Part shown: piece after piece, positions 42,125 to 51,123 of the stretch
Position numbering within the stretch: the stretch's first letter is position 1
Layout: every line of letters begins with the position of its first letter
Source: Bradyrhizobium sp. CCGE-LA001
GTDB lineage: Bacteria; Pseudomonadota; Alphaproteobacteria; Rhizobiales; Xanthobacteraceae
Assembly (NCBI RefSeq): GCF_000296215.2
Contig: NZ_CP013949.1
Span: forward strand, 5,015,501-5,079,500
Direction of reading: 5' to 3'
DNA length: 64,000 nucleotides
Notes under the pieces: generated by a model
What the model was told of the DNA's origin: nothing
Databases searched by the model: none
What the model saw: the letters and a program-made list of their open reading frames with translations, nothing else
Translations under genes and position numbers: made by a program

Positions 42125-42949
42125 TCAAAGCCCCATCGCGTTGATCATCTGATCCATGGTGCGCGACGGCTCGGCGCAGCCGGCTTCGCCGACGATCTTG
42201 GCGGGCACGCCCGCAACCGTGACGTTGTGCGGCACCGGCTTGACCACGACCGAGCCCGCCGCGATGCGCGCGCAATGGCCGATCTCAATGTTGCCGAGGA
42301 TCTTTGCGCCGGCGCCGATCAGGACGCCATGGCGGATCTTGGGGTGACGGTCCTCGTTCTCCTTGCCGGTGCCGCCGAGCGTGACGCCGTGCAGGATCGA
42401 GACATCGTCCTCGATCACCGCCGTCTCACCGCAGACGAAGCCGGTGGCGTGGTCGAGGAAGATGCCGCGGCCGATGCGCGCGGCGGGATTGATGTCAGTC
42501 TGGAACACCGCCGACGACCGGCTCTGCAGATAATACGCGAAATCCTTGCGGCCCTTCAGATAGAGCCAATGCGCGAGGCGATGGGTTTGGATGGCATGAA
42601 AGCCCTTGAAGTAGAGCAAGGGATCGATGAAGCGCGAGGTCGCGGGATCGCGGTCGTAGACGGCGACGAGATCCGCGCGGAAGGCGTTGCCGAGATCAGG
42701 ATCGTCGCGCAGCGCCTCCATATAAGCCTGGCGCACGAGGTCGCCCGACAGCGCGGAGTGATCGAGCCGGTCGGCGACGCGGTGGACCACCGAATCTTCC
42801 AGTCGGCCGTGATGCAGCACCGCCGAATATATGAAGGTCGCCAGCTCCGGCTCACGGCGGACGATGTCCTCCGCTTCGCTGCGGATCCGGTCCCAGATCG
42901 GATCGAGCGAAGCGAGCTTTCCTCCCGGATTGACCTGATGCACTGCCAT
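42125..42949 (-). CDS. cysE: serine O-acetyltransferase
   Basis: 274 residues. N-terminal SATase region (PIWDRIRSEAEDIVRREPELATFIYSAVLHH) plus the catalytic left-handed beta-helix with IGRGIFLDHATGFVCGETAVIEDDVSILHGVTLGGTGK and RHPKIRHGVLIGAGAKILGNIEIG. This is the standard CysE layout: it acetylates serine with acetyl-CoA, the first step of cysteine synthesis; the GTGK and H/D motif of the active site are present. Cytosolic. Confidence 0.95.
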   Translation of the reverse strand: MAVHQVNPGGKLASLDPIWDRIRSEAEDIVRREPELATFIYSAVLHHGRLEDSVVHRVADRLDHSALSGDLVRQAYMEALRDDPDLGNAFRADLVAVYDRDPATSRFIDPLLYFKGFHAIQTHRLAHWLYLKGRKDFAYYLQSRSSAVFQTDINPAARIGRGIFLDHATGFVCGETAVIEDDVSILHGVTLGGTGKENEDRHPKIRHGVLIGAGAKILGNIEIGHCARIAAGSVVVKPVPHNVTVAGVPAKIVGEAGCAEPSRTMDQMINAMGL

Positions 42950-43224
42950 GGATCTGCTCTTTCGAATGGGCTGGTTTTGCTGGCTCTATAGCACAGTCTA
43001 GGCGACGAAGTCCTGACGGGCTTGCCTGAGAGTGAACAGTGCCTTGCACCGGGAGGGCAAGCCAAAGCATTGATAAACAAGACTTTTTTCTGACACCCTC
43101 GGATGGGAACGTCGGCTCAAAGTGGTCAGAGTTTTGCCAAATTCAAGCCGGGCGGCGTCAAACTATTGGTGAATTCTCCCCCAACCGTTATTGCGGGCAT
43201 GATCCGAGCGGGGGCAAAGCAGAT

Positions 43225-44583
43225 TTGAGCATCACCACCGACCAATTGCGCACGCGCGCCGCGGCTTCCTTTTGGCTGCGGCTGGCCGCAATGGCCCTGC
43301 CCCTCCTGATGATCGCGCCGGCATTCTGGAATGGCTATCCGCTGTTGCAATGGGATACCGGCGGCTATCTGGCGCGCTGGTACGAAGGCTATCTCGTCCC
43401 GAGCCGCTCCACCGCGTTCGGCATCTATCTCCACTATGGAGAGAGCTTCGGCTTCTGGATCAATCTCGCGGTCCAGTCGCTGGCGACGCTGTGGCTGTTG
43501 CAGCTCACCTTGCGCGTGCTGGGCCTGATGCAGACCTTCCGCTTCGTCGCGATCAGCCTGCTCCTGATCCTGTCGACCGCCCTGCCCTGGCTCGCGAGCA
43601 TGCTGCTGACCGACATCTTTGCAGGACTGTCGGTGCTGTCGCTGTTCCTGCTGGTGATCGGAGCACACCGCACCTCGGCGCTCGAAAAGATCGCGCTGTT
43701 CGTCTTCACCGCCTTTGCGGCGGCGACCCACAGCGCAACGCTCGGCGTGCTGCTCGGCCTGTGCGCTGCCGGCTGGATGGCGCGGCCACTGCTCGGACCT
43801 CGGCTTCCGCTGGCGGGCTTGGCGCAGGCGAGCCTCACCATCGTCGCGGGCGGGCTGATGCTGATGTCGGCGAATTATGCGCTGTCGGGCAAATGGACCT
43901 GGACGCCCGGCGGCTATGGCGTCGCCTTCGGCCGCATGATGCAGGACGGCATCGTTGCGCGCTATCTCAGCGATCGCTGCCCGCACGAGCGCTACAAGCT
44001 CTGCCCCTACCGCAACGAGCTGCCGGCAAGCGCCGACGAGTTTCTGTGGGGCAAGAGCGTGTTCAACACGCTCGGCCGCTTCCAGGGCATGAACGAGGAG
44101 ATGAGCTACATCGTCGTGCACTCGCTCAAGGACTATCCGGCCTGGCAGGCCGGCGCGGCGCTACGGGCGATGGGCCAGCAATTGCTGCATGTCGCGACCG
44201 GCGAAGGCACCAACGGCTGGATCCCGCACACCCGCGGCATCATCGAGCGCTACATTCCCTCTCAGGCCGCGCCGATGCGCGCGGCGCGGCAGCAGCATTG
44301 GGGTGTCGATTTCGTCACCGTGAACTGGCTGCATGTCCCCGTCGCGCTTGTTTCGATGCTGGGGCTGGTTTTGCTCCTCGCGCATGCGCTGGCCAACCGG
44401 CGGCTCGACGATCTGACGCTGCTGGCGGCAACGGTGACACTGGCGCTGCTCGGCAACGCCCTCATCTGCGGCGTAATCTCGGGCCCGCACGACCGCTACG
44501 GCGCGCGGATGGTATGGGTCGCGACCTTCGTGGTACTGATGGCGCTGGCGCGGCGGTTTGGGGAGGACAGCAAAGTGCGATGA
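43225..44583 (+). CDS. polytopic membrane protein of unknown function
   Basis: 452 residues when started at the TTG at 43225 (a GGGG lies about 10 nt upstream); the frame is open to 43039 but the extra part is not protein-like. At least nine hydrophobic helices (e.g. LAAMALPLLMIAPAFWNGYPL and LLLILSTALPWLASMLL). A larger hydrophilic loop, about 240-350, contains SDRCPHERYKLCPYRNELPAS with two Cys. The overall look resembles glycosyltransferase-C-type membrane proteins, but there is no family match by eye. It is conserved in Bradyrhizobium to my memory. No operon partner. Confidence 0.75.
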   Translation: MSITTDQLRTRAAASFWLRLAAMALPLLMIAPAFWNGYPLLQWDTGGYLARWYEGYLVPSRSTAFGIYLHYGESFGFWINLAVQSLATLWLLQLTLRVLGLMQTFRFVAISLLLILSTALPWLASMLLTDIFAGLSVLSLFLLVIGAHRTSALEKIALFVFTAFAAATHSATLGVLLGLCAAGWMARPLLGPRLPLAGLAQASLTIVAGGLMLMSANYALSGKWTWTPGGYGVAFGRMMQDGIVARYLSDRCPHERYKLCPYRNELPASADEFLWGKSVFNTLGRFQGMNEEMSYIVVHSLKDYPAWQAGAALRAMGQQLLHVATGEGTNGWIPHTRGIIERYIPSQAAPMRAARQQHWGVDFVTVNWLHVPVALVSMLGLVLLLAHALANRRLDDLTLLAATVTLALLGNALICGVISGPHDRYGARMVWVATFVVLMALARRFGEDSKVR

Positions 44584-44659
44584 GAGTGCGAGGAAGCGTC
44601 GTCGCGCTTGGTTTCTATTCAAGCCATCTCTGAGCCTGAAGTCCGATAGGCAGCCCTGG

Positions 44660-47029
44660 CTAGAACTTGAATGAAGTCTCGATCTCGTACGTGCGCCGGG
44701 CGCCGAGAAAAATCTGATCAGGATAGAAGGGGTCGCTCCAAACCGCATATTTTTTGTCGGTCAGATTTCTGACCCGGAACGTAACTCGCGTATTTTCGAA
44801 GGTCGGGTAACGCGCGGATTTTGGAATGTCGACGAAGGCGAAAGCATCGGCCGTCGTATAAGCGAGCATTGTCAACGTGTTGGCATCCGTGGTGTAGCGG
44901 TCGCCAACGTGACGGACTGAAATGCCCGCCTCGACCGGAAGCCATCCCGGATTAAGGAAGCGATACGAGGCGCCACCGTTGACGATGAGCGCCGGAATAT
45001 TTGGCGGCGTCTTGCCGGAAAAAGAGCCGCCCGCGAAATCGTAGTCCGCATAACGCGCATGAACGTAGGCGACGTTACCCCAAATCTTGAGCTCCGGGAG
45101 TGGACGCACGGCCGCAGCGAACTCCACGCCCTGTGTCTTGAGCTTGCCGGCGATGTTCAGCGTCTGACCCGCCTGTGCCGAATAGACGTTGTTCCGCACA
45201 ATATCGAAAGCAGAGAACGTCCATTCGGCCCGCCCATCCCACAGTAGGTTTTTGACGCCGGTCTCATAACTGCGCGCATCCGTCAGCGTCAGCTTCTGCG
45301 TGGGATTCAGCATGAACATGCTGCCCGCCGACAAATCGCTCGCGGTCGCATACTGGCTATAAAATATTAGCCCCGGAAGCGCTTCCCAGGTGTAGCCGAT
45401 CCGCCCCGTAACGGGGTCCCAATTCGCCGAATAAGGAAAACCGGCCTTGCTTGCGCCAAAAACATCCGTCGAGGACCGATCGAGGGAGAACGGGTTGTAA
45501 CGCAGACCGCCGATCAAAGCGAAAGTCGGCGTCAGCTTCAAGCGATTCTCGAGATTGAACGCGACGCTGTCGATGGTGGCGGTCTGACGCTGCGTCGTCA
45601 GGAGACCATAGTATCCGCGGACAGGATCAACGAGGTTTACGAAATCGTTTGGAAAGTTCGCCGCGGCCGGACGAGTGAACTCCAGATGGTAGGCCTCGGC
45701 GCCAAGGACTAGGCGATTTTCCATGCCGAAGAAACGCGCGTCCCAGGTCACGTCGGTGTTGTTGCCGACGGTGTTCTGGTTATGGTGCACGAAGAAGCGC
45801 TCGCGATAGATCTGGTTGTTTCCGGTGTCGAAGGCGCTCACCTCGTTGTTGTGCCAATCGCGGCTGGCATTGTATTCGTAGGTCTGGCTCCTCAGCGTCA
45901 CGTCGTTGCTGAGATTCCACTCGAAGCCGGCGCGGCCCCACGTCTCCTTGATCGTCTTGTGATTGTCGAGGACGTTGTAATTAGTGCTCAACGTTCGACT
46001 GTCGATGGTGACCGGGCCGAGATTTGCACCATTGTAGTCCGACACCTTGGTGCCTGACACGATTCCACTGGTCGCATACCGGCCACTGAAGGCAATCGGC
46101 ACAAGCGGTGTGCCCTCGTAGACGCGAGCGCGATAATCCTTGAACTCGACCGCACCGAATACCTTGAAAGATTCCGAGAGCCTGTAATCGAGCTGGCCTG
46201 AAACGTGCAGGTTCTTAGTATCTGTATCGTCGATGAATCCGTTCACATCCGAGCGGCTGATGTCGAAGCGATAGTCCAGGCCCTTGATGTTCGTGTTGCC
46301 GCCGGAGCCGAAACCCGTTCGATAGCTGCCCCGCGAGTCAAAGCCAAAGAACGCTTCGCTCTGAATCGGGCCGTTATGAGGGGCCTTGGTGACATAGTTG
46401 ATGGAGCCGCCGACCGCTCCTTGTCCTGTCATCAGTGAGGATGGGCCTTTCAGGAACTCCACCCGGTCAAGGTTGAACGTTTCCGCCGTCAAAAACGTGA
46501 AACCGGTAGGACCGACATTGATACCGTTGTAGGTGACATTGATTTGGTTGCCTTGAAAACCGCGCATGGCGAAGGCAACGTCGTTCGGAGCGTCGCCGGC
46601 CGTCACGCCGGTCGCCCCCTTCACCACATCGATCGTCGTATGATAGCCCTGCTCGCGGATCGTGTCTGCGCCAACGACTTCCACGGCCGCAGGCGTTTCG
46701 CGCGGCGTTAACCCCAAGCGACTGCCGGCTTGCGTGACCACGTTGGAATTGAGCGGCGTTGCCCGCGTCACCTGCTGCGCAGAAGTAGAAGGCTGCGCGG
46801 CAGATGTACGCGGGCGCGTGCCTGCTCGCACAGCCCGACTTGAACGAGATGACGTCGCGACCTGCTGTCGTGCCGGCCGCTGCGCCGGGGCCTCGACTTG
46901 GACGGGCGGAAGTGTCGTTCCCGCGGCAGGCTCAACGGCGGGGGGCTTGTCCTGGGCATTCGCAGGGAAGGTCGCGGCGATCGCCAGAAGGAGGCTGGAG
47001 CAAGAGACCGAATACAAAAGATTACGCAT
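44660..47029 (-). CDS. TonB-dependent receptor 1, siderophore type
   Basis: 789 residues. Signal peptide 1-25 (LLLAIAATFPANA), a Pro/Ala/Thr/Ser-rich linker to about 100, the plug domain (about 105-220, TPAAVEVVGADTIREQGYH then RGFQGNQINVTYNGINVG), and the 22-strand barrel ending in YEIETSFKF, with a terminal Phe as needed for barrel insertion. It belongs to the siderophore-receptor group. The divergent gene at 47240 is an ABC ATPase. Ligand unknown. The second receptor at 52572 is related in its plug. Confidence 0.93.
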   Translation of the reverse strand: MRNLLYSVSCSSLLLAIAATFPANAQDKPPAVEPAAGTTLPPVQVEAPAQRPARQQVATSSRSSRAVRAGTRPRTSAAQPSTSAQQVTRATPLNSNVVTQAGSRLGLTPRETPAAVEVVGADTIREQGYHTTIDVVKGATGVTAGDAPNDVAFAMRGFQGNQINVTYNGINVGPTGFTFLTAETFNLDRVEFLKGPSSLMTGQGAVGGSINYVTKAPHNGPIQSEAFFGFDSRGSYRTGFGSGGNTNIKGLDYRFDISRSDVNGFIDDTDTKNLHVSGQLDYRLSESFKVFGAVEFKDYRARVYEGTPLVPIAFSGRYATSGIVSGTKVSDYNGANLGPVTIDSRTLSTNYNVLDNHKTIKETWGRAGFEWNLSNDVTLRSQTYEYNASRDWHNNEVSAFDTGNNQIYRERFFVHHNQNTVGNNTDVTWDARFFGMENRLVLGAEAYHLEFTRPAAANFPNDFVNLVDPVRGYYGLLTTQRQTATIDSVAFNLENRLKLTPTFALIGGLRYNPFSLDRSSTDVFGASKAGFPYSANWDPVTGRIGYTWEALPGLIFYSQYATASDLSAGSMFMLNPTQKLTLTDARSYETGVKNLLWDGRAEWTFSAFDIVRNNVYSAQAGQTLNIAGKLKTQGVEFAAAVRPLPELKIWGNVAYVHARYADYDFAGGSFSGKTPPNIPALIVNGGASYRFLNPGWLPVEAGISVRHVGDRYTTDANTLTMLAYTTADAFAFVDIPKSARYPTFENTRVTFRVRNLTDKKYAVWSDPFYPDQIFLGARRTYEIETSFKF

Positions 47030-47099
47030 ACGATGCCCGCTCCGTCAGCCCTCAGACGCGGGCCGCATTCCATGTCGGCTTGATTAACTTCTGTTAACA

Positions 47100-47129
47100 A
47101 GTATGATGTCAATCACGAAACATCATACT
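47100..47129. promoter_or_regulatory. perfect 10-bp dyad between receptor 1 and the ABC operon
   Basis: AGTATGATGT (47100-47109), ten bases, then exact complement ACATCATACT (47120-47129). It lies 70 nt before the receptor start (minus) and 110 nt before the ABC start (plus), so it is placed to control both. Confidence 0.6.
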
Positions 47130-47239
47130 CTCCACTCTGCAGTGCTACTGTGGCCAGAGCGACACTGGCTGCGGATTGGGCATCAACCGATGCCCAATAT
47201 CCCAAAGCAAGCCCGGGTGACGAGTCACGCGGCAACTTC

Positions 47240-47944
47240 ATGCTCGAAGCAGTACAGGTCACGAAACGGTTTGGCTCAAATTGTGCGCTGGACGGCGTTT
47301 CGCTCACCGTCTCGCCCGGCGATATTTATTGCCTGCTCGGCGCAAACGGTGCCGGCAAGACCACCTTGATCAATCTGTTCTTGAATTTCCTCGAACCGAC
47401 AGAAGGCGACCTGAGGATCGGCGGTATCGACGTGATCCGGCAACCGCTGGAGACAAAACGGCTTCTTGCCTACATTCCGGAGCAGGTCACCCTGTATGCG
47501 CCGCTGACCGGTATCGAGAATCTTGCATTCTTTTCCTCGCTCGCCATCGGTGAAGGGCTGCCGCGCGAACGACTGCTTGAGTTGCTCACGGCGGCGGGCC
47601 TTCCGCGTCAGGCCGCCGACAACAGGGTCTCCACCTACTCCAAGGGAATGCGCCAGAAGGTTGGAATTGCTATAGCGTTGGCCAAGAATGCGAAGGCGCT
47701 GGTGCTCGACGAGCCCACCTCAGGGCTCGACCCGTCGGCAGCGAACGAGTTTTCGGAGTTGCTGGTCAACGCAAGCAGGAACGGCGTTGCGGTGCTGACC
47801 ACAACGCACGACCTCTTCCACGCAAAGCAGACCGGCACACGCATTGGCATCATGAAACGGGGCCGGCTTGTCGAAGAGCTAAGGAGCGAGGACGTCAGTC
47901 ACGCCGACCTCGAAACCCTCTATCTCAAGCACATGAAGACCTGA
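47240..47944 (+). CDS. ABC transporter ATPase, ABC-2 export type
   Basis: 234 residues from the ATG at 47240. Walker A LLGANGAGKTTLINLFLNF, Q-loop YIPEQVTLY, signature STYSKGMRQKVGIAIALAK (the SKGM form usual for ABC-2 exporters) and Walker B ALVLDEPTSGLDP are intact. It belongs to the CcmA-like group that powers ABC-2 membrane proteins. It heads an operon with two DUF3526-type permeases, the first starting 1 nt after its stop. A 10-bp dyad lies in the promoter region. Confidence 0.93.
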   Translation: MLEAVQVTKRFGSNCALDGVSLTVSPGDIYCLLGANGAGKTTLINLFLNFLEPTEGDLRIGGIDVIRQPLETKRLLAYIPEQVTLYAPLTGIENLAFFSSLAIGEGLPRERLLELLTAAGLPRQAADNRVSTYSKGMRQKVGIAIALAKNAKALVLDEPTSGLDPSAANEFSELLVNASRNGVAVLTTTHDLFHAKQTGTRIGIMKRGRLVEELRSEDVSHADLETLYLKHMKT

Positions 47945-47945
47945 C

Positions 47946-49343
47946 GTGTACGCGACCATCGCCGTCAAGGATCTGCGGGAGCTCTTCCGGGAGGGCCGAT
48001 TGCTATGGAGCGGGGCGCTGATCGTCGCCCTGATGCTGGTGGCATTGGCTGCCGGGTGGAATCGGCAGGCGCAGGTGAACAGTGAGCGCGCAGCTGGCCA
48101 AGCTCTGGATTACGAGGCCTGGCTTCAGCAGGGGCCTCGGCATCCGCACGACGCAGCGGAACAGGGCATGCACGTCTTCAAGCCCGAACCGCCCCTGGCC
48201 TCCTTCGATCCGGGAATCGAACCGTTTGTCGGCTCGACCGTGTGGCTGCAGGCGCATCGGCAAAGCGAGCTTAAATTCCGACCGGCGCAGGATGCGACAG
48301 GCTTGCAGCGTTTCGGTGAATTGTCGCCCGCCTGGATCATCCAGGTTCTGCTGCCCCTCCTCCTCATCATCATTGGCTTCAACGCGGTGAGCGCAGAGCG
48401 CGAGCGCGGTACGTTGCGGCAGTTGCTCAGCATCGGCGTTTCGACGCGAAGCCTGCTGCTCGGCAAAGCCGCTGCTCTTGCCGGCTGTGCGGCCATCCTG
48501 ACCCTGCCGCTGGGCCTCGCATTTTCGATTTTCATCCTGGCGCGCCTGCCGGCCGCAGAACGACTCGACGTGGTCTATCGCATGGCATGGCTCGCAGTTG
48601 GGTACGGCGCCTATCTCGGCTTCTACATCTTTCTGACCCTTGCGGTATCCGCGCTGGCCCGCTCGTCGCGAACGGCACTGGTCCTCTTGCTCGGCTTCTG
48701 GGTCGCCGCGACACTGATTGCGCCGCGAGCCGCCTCCGAGGCGTCCAATCTGCTCTATCCAACTCCGTCGCGATTGGAATTCACCGACCACCTCTCCCAT
48801 GAGATGTCCGAGGCCGCCGACAAGGCATGGCACAACCATTTTGGCGTCAAAACACAATGGGACTCCTCACTCCCGTTGAGCAAATGGGGAGCGGCGCTGA
48901 AAGTCGACGATGAGGCGGGATATGGCGTTCTCGATGCGACGTTCGGCAAGCTCTGGGATACCTTCGAAAGCCAGCAGCGCCTGCAACAATTGGTCGGCAT
49001 CATTGCTCCCGTCATCGCCCTTCGCGATTTCTCGATGGGAATTGCGGGCACGGATTTTTCGCAACATCGCGACTTTTCAGCTGCCGCCGAGGCGCAGCGA
49101 CGCAAGATCCAGGATATCGTGAGCCAGGATCTGATCGACCATGCCGACCCACTTGGCAATGCGCATTTCACTTACAAGGCCGAGACCGCCCTGTGGGCGA
49201 CCGTGCCGCAATTCAGATATGCCCTGCCAACCGTGTCGTTCGCATTGGCCCATCATTGGCCGGCTCTCGTACTCCTCGCGATGACGTTCGTGCTGGCAGT
49301 CACGCTTGCGCGCTACGGCCTGTCGCGGCCCTTGATGCGGTGA
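47946..49343 (+). CDS. ABC-2-type permease with DUF3526 features, first copy
   Basis: 465 residues. Starts with GTG at 47946, overlapping the ATPase end region. One N-terminal helix (LWSGALIVALMLVALAAGW), a large periplasmic domain of about 120 residues, then five to six further helices (e.g. IIQVLLPLLLIIIGFNAVSAERERGTLRQLL) as in DUF3526 membrane proteins, which accompany ATPases of the ABC-2 type in metal or copper-related loci. A second periplasmic loop follows. The SAERERGTLRQLLSIGV phrase is the typical exporter element. The next gene starts 9 nt later and is similar. Confidence 0.88.
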   Translation: MYATIAVKDLRELFREGRLLWSGALIVALMLVALAAGWNRQAQVNSERAAGQALDYEAWLQQGPRHPHDAAEQGMHVFKPEPPLASFDPGIEPFVGSTVWLQAHRQSELKFRPAQDATGLQRFGELSPAWIIQVLLPLLLIIIGFNAVSAERERGTLRQLLSIGVSTRSLLLGKAAALAGCAAILTLPLGLAFSIFILARLPAAERLDVVYRMAWLAVGYGAYLGFYIFLTLAVSALARSSRTALVLLLGFWVAATLIAPRAASEASNLLYPTPSRLEFTDHLSHEMSEAADKAWHNHFGVKTQWDSSLPLSKWGAALKVDDEAGYGVLDATFGKLWDTFESQQRLQQLVGIIAPVIALRDFSMGIAGTDFSQHRDFSAAAEAQRRKIQDIVSQDLIDHADPLGNAHFTYKAETALWATVPQFRYALPTVSFALAHHWPALVLLAMTFVLAVTLARYGLSRPLMR

Positions 49344-49352
49344 GCCACCGGG

Positions 49353-50828
49353 ATGTCCTTTTCGCAGTCTCATTTTGTCCCAAACTTCCGGCTGATTGCG
49401 CGGAACGAAGCCCGCATCCTTTTCCGTGACGGCACGCTGCCGTTGGTCATCCTGGTTCTGATCGTCATGATTGGCTGGGGATTCTTCGTGGGGCTGGCAC
49501 AGGCGTCCCTTCGCGACAACATGCTCGGAAGGGTCGTTGCGCACGAGCAGGAGACGCAGCAATCCAATCAGCAGACGCTTCAATCGGTTCTTGCGGGCAA
49601 GGAGGCGCTCGTGCCGTTCTCCAATCCGGCCAACCCTGCAGCTCTGGCCGGCAGCCTTTCGGGCCGTCACACTACGCTTCCGAACTCACCGCTCGCCGCG
49701 CTCTCGGTCGGCCAGTCCGACCTTCTGCCGAATTACTACCGCATCACTTATCTCAGCAAAGTCCAGTTCATGTACGACACTGAGATCGAGAATCCCTGGA
49801 ATCTCCTGAGTGGGCATTTCGACCTATCGTTCGTGATCGTGTTCGTGCTGCCGCTCCTCGCCATTGCTCTCGGTTACAATCTGCTGTCCGGCGAGCGCGA
49901 ACAGGGCACATTGCGCATCGTGTGCTCGCAGCCAGTATCGATTTCGACCGTTGTCGCCGGAAAGCTGGCGGTTCGGCTGTTCGCACTGCTGGCGGTCGCA
50001 ATTCCTCTACCTCTTTTTGCGCTGGCTCTACTCCGTCCGGAAACCCGGGGCGTAGAGCAAATGCTCCTGATGCTCTCGTGGTCTGCACTGGTCGTCAGTT
50101 ATGCGTTGTTCTGGTTTGCCCTGGCGGCTTTGGTCAATGTTGCCGGGTTTTCGTCGTCAGCCAATGCCCTGATCATGGTCGCGGTCTGGACTGTACTCGT
50201 CCTGATCCTGCCTGTGGCCCTTAATCTCGTGGTGAACCTCGTCAGCCCGGCGCCGTCGCGAACGGAATTGGCCAGCAGGACGCGCGTGGTGACAGCCGAT
50301 GCGTTGCGCGAATACGAAGATCTCTACAGCGCCGACTATCGCTACGCCTCCGATCCCGAGGCTCTGGCGGTCAAGGATGGTCGCGTTGAGATACCTTCGC
50401 GCATGCGTGCATTCTTTCTGGCCAAGCAGCGCGTCGACGAACGGATCGAACCGCTCCTCAAGCAGTTCGATCGGCAGCTGCTCGAACAGCAGAGGCTCGT
50501 GGATGTTCTGGGCTTCTTGTCACCAGCCATCCTTGTCAACGAGGCGCTCAACGCGATTGCCGGAACGGATTCTCGCAGATTCCTCGCATTCAAGTCGCAA
50601 ACGGAGACGTTTCACAACTCGTGGCGCGAGCATTTCGCCCCCCGCATTCTGAATGATCGCGCGACCACGTCAGAGGATCTGAATGCCCTCCCGCGATGGC
50701 GCTGGTCTGAAGTCTCGGCGAGCGATGTCAATTTGCGGGTCTGGTCACGCATCGTCCTGATACTGGCGCTGGTTGCAGCTCTTGGCGCTGTTGCCCTTGT
50801 TCGCTCGACCAGAGGCCCCGTCATTTGA
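49353..50828 (+). CDS. ABC-2-type permease with DUF3526 features, second copy
   Basis: 491 residues with the same architecture as the gene before it: N-terminal helix (LPLVILVLIVMIGWGFFVGLA), large soluble loop (about 60-150), then helices starting VIVFVLPLLAIALGYNLLSGEREQGTLRIV, closely matching the SAERERGTLRQ element of the first copy. The two probably form a heterodimer with the ATPase. No terminator was recognised downstream; a dispersed repeat follows. Confidence 0.88.
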   Translation: MSFSQSHFVPNFRLIARNEARILFRDGTLPLVILVLIVMIGWGFFVGLAQASLRDNMLGRVVAHEQETQQSNQQTLQSVLAGKEALVPFSNPANPAALAGSLSGRHTTLPNSPLAALSVGQSDLLPNYYRITYLSKVQFMYDTEIENPWNLLSGHFDLSFVIVFVLPLLAIALGYNLLSGEREQGTLRIVCSQPVSISTVVAGKLAVRLFALLAVAIPLPLFALALLRPETRGVEQMLLMLSWSALVVSYALFWFALAALVNVAGFSSSANALIMVAVWTVLVLILPVALNLVVNLVSPAPSRTELASRTRVVTADALREYEDLYSADYRYASDPEALAVKDGRVEIPSRMRAFFLAKQRVDERIEPLLKQFDRQLLEQQRLVDVLGFLSPAILVNEALNAIAGTDSRRFLAFKSQTETFHNSWREHFAPRILNDRATTSEDLNALPRWRWSEVSASDVNLRVWSRIVLILALVAALGAVALVRSTRGPVI

Positions 50829-51123
50829 CGGAGCAATCGTTCAGCCGCGATCGAAGCCGCTGGAGTGAACCGAGCGGTGCGCCTGGTGGTGGCGGGCTCT
50901 GTCGCCATGCCTGCTATTGGACCGTAAGCTGCGCCCATTGACAGCTGTTAAGTGAGCGACGGGCCTGCGGTAACAACCCCCTCCGTATGTTGCGACTCGG
51001 CAACACACCACAACTATCGCCTCTCACGCCGGCAGATCTGAGTCCGGCAAAGGGCTTTCGCAGACTGCAGGCGCGCTGCAAGCTTCTCGTACTCGAAGCC
51101 AACATTTCCGATGCCGATTCCTC
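50829..51123. other. gap with dispersed repeat
   Basis: Holds the element at 50972-51020 (copy at 58774-58822). No gene or terminator was recognised. Confidence 0.5.
50972..51020. repeat. dispersed intergenic repeat, copy 1
   Basis: AACAACCCC, then ATGTTGCGACTCGGCAACA, which contains the dyad TGTTGC/GCAACA, then CCACAACTATCGC. It is repeated at 58774-58822 with few changes. Confidence 0.65.

Noticed and set aside
47084..47098. TTAA-N6-TTAAC as a CtrA site at receptor 1
   Set aside because: The spacer is six, not seven, bases.
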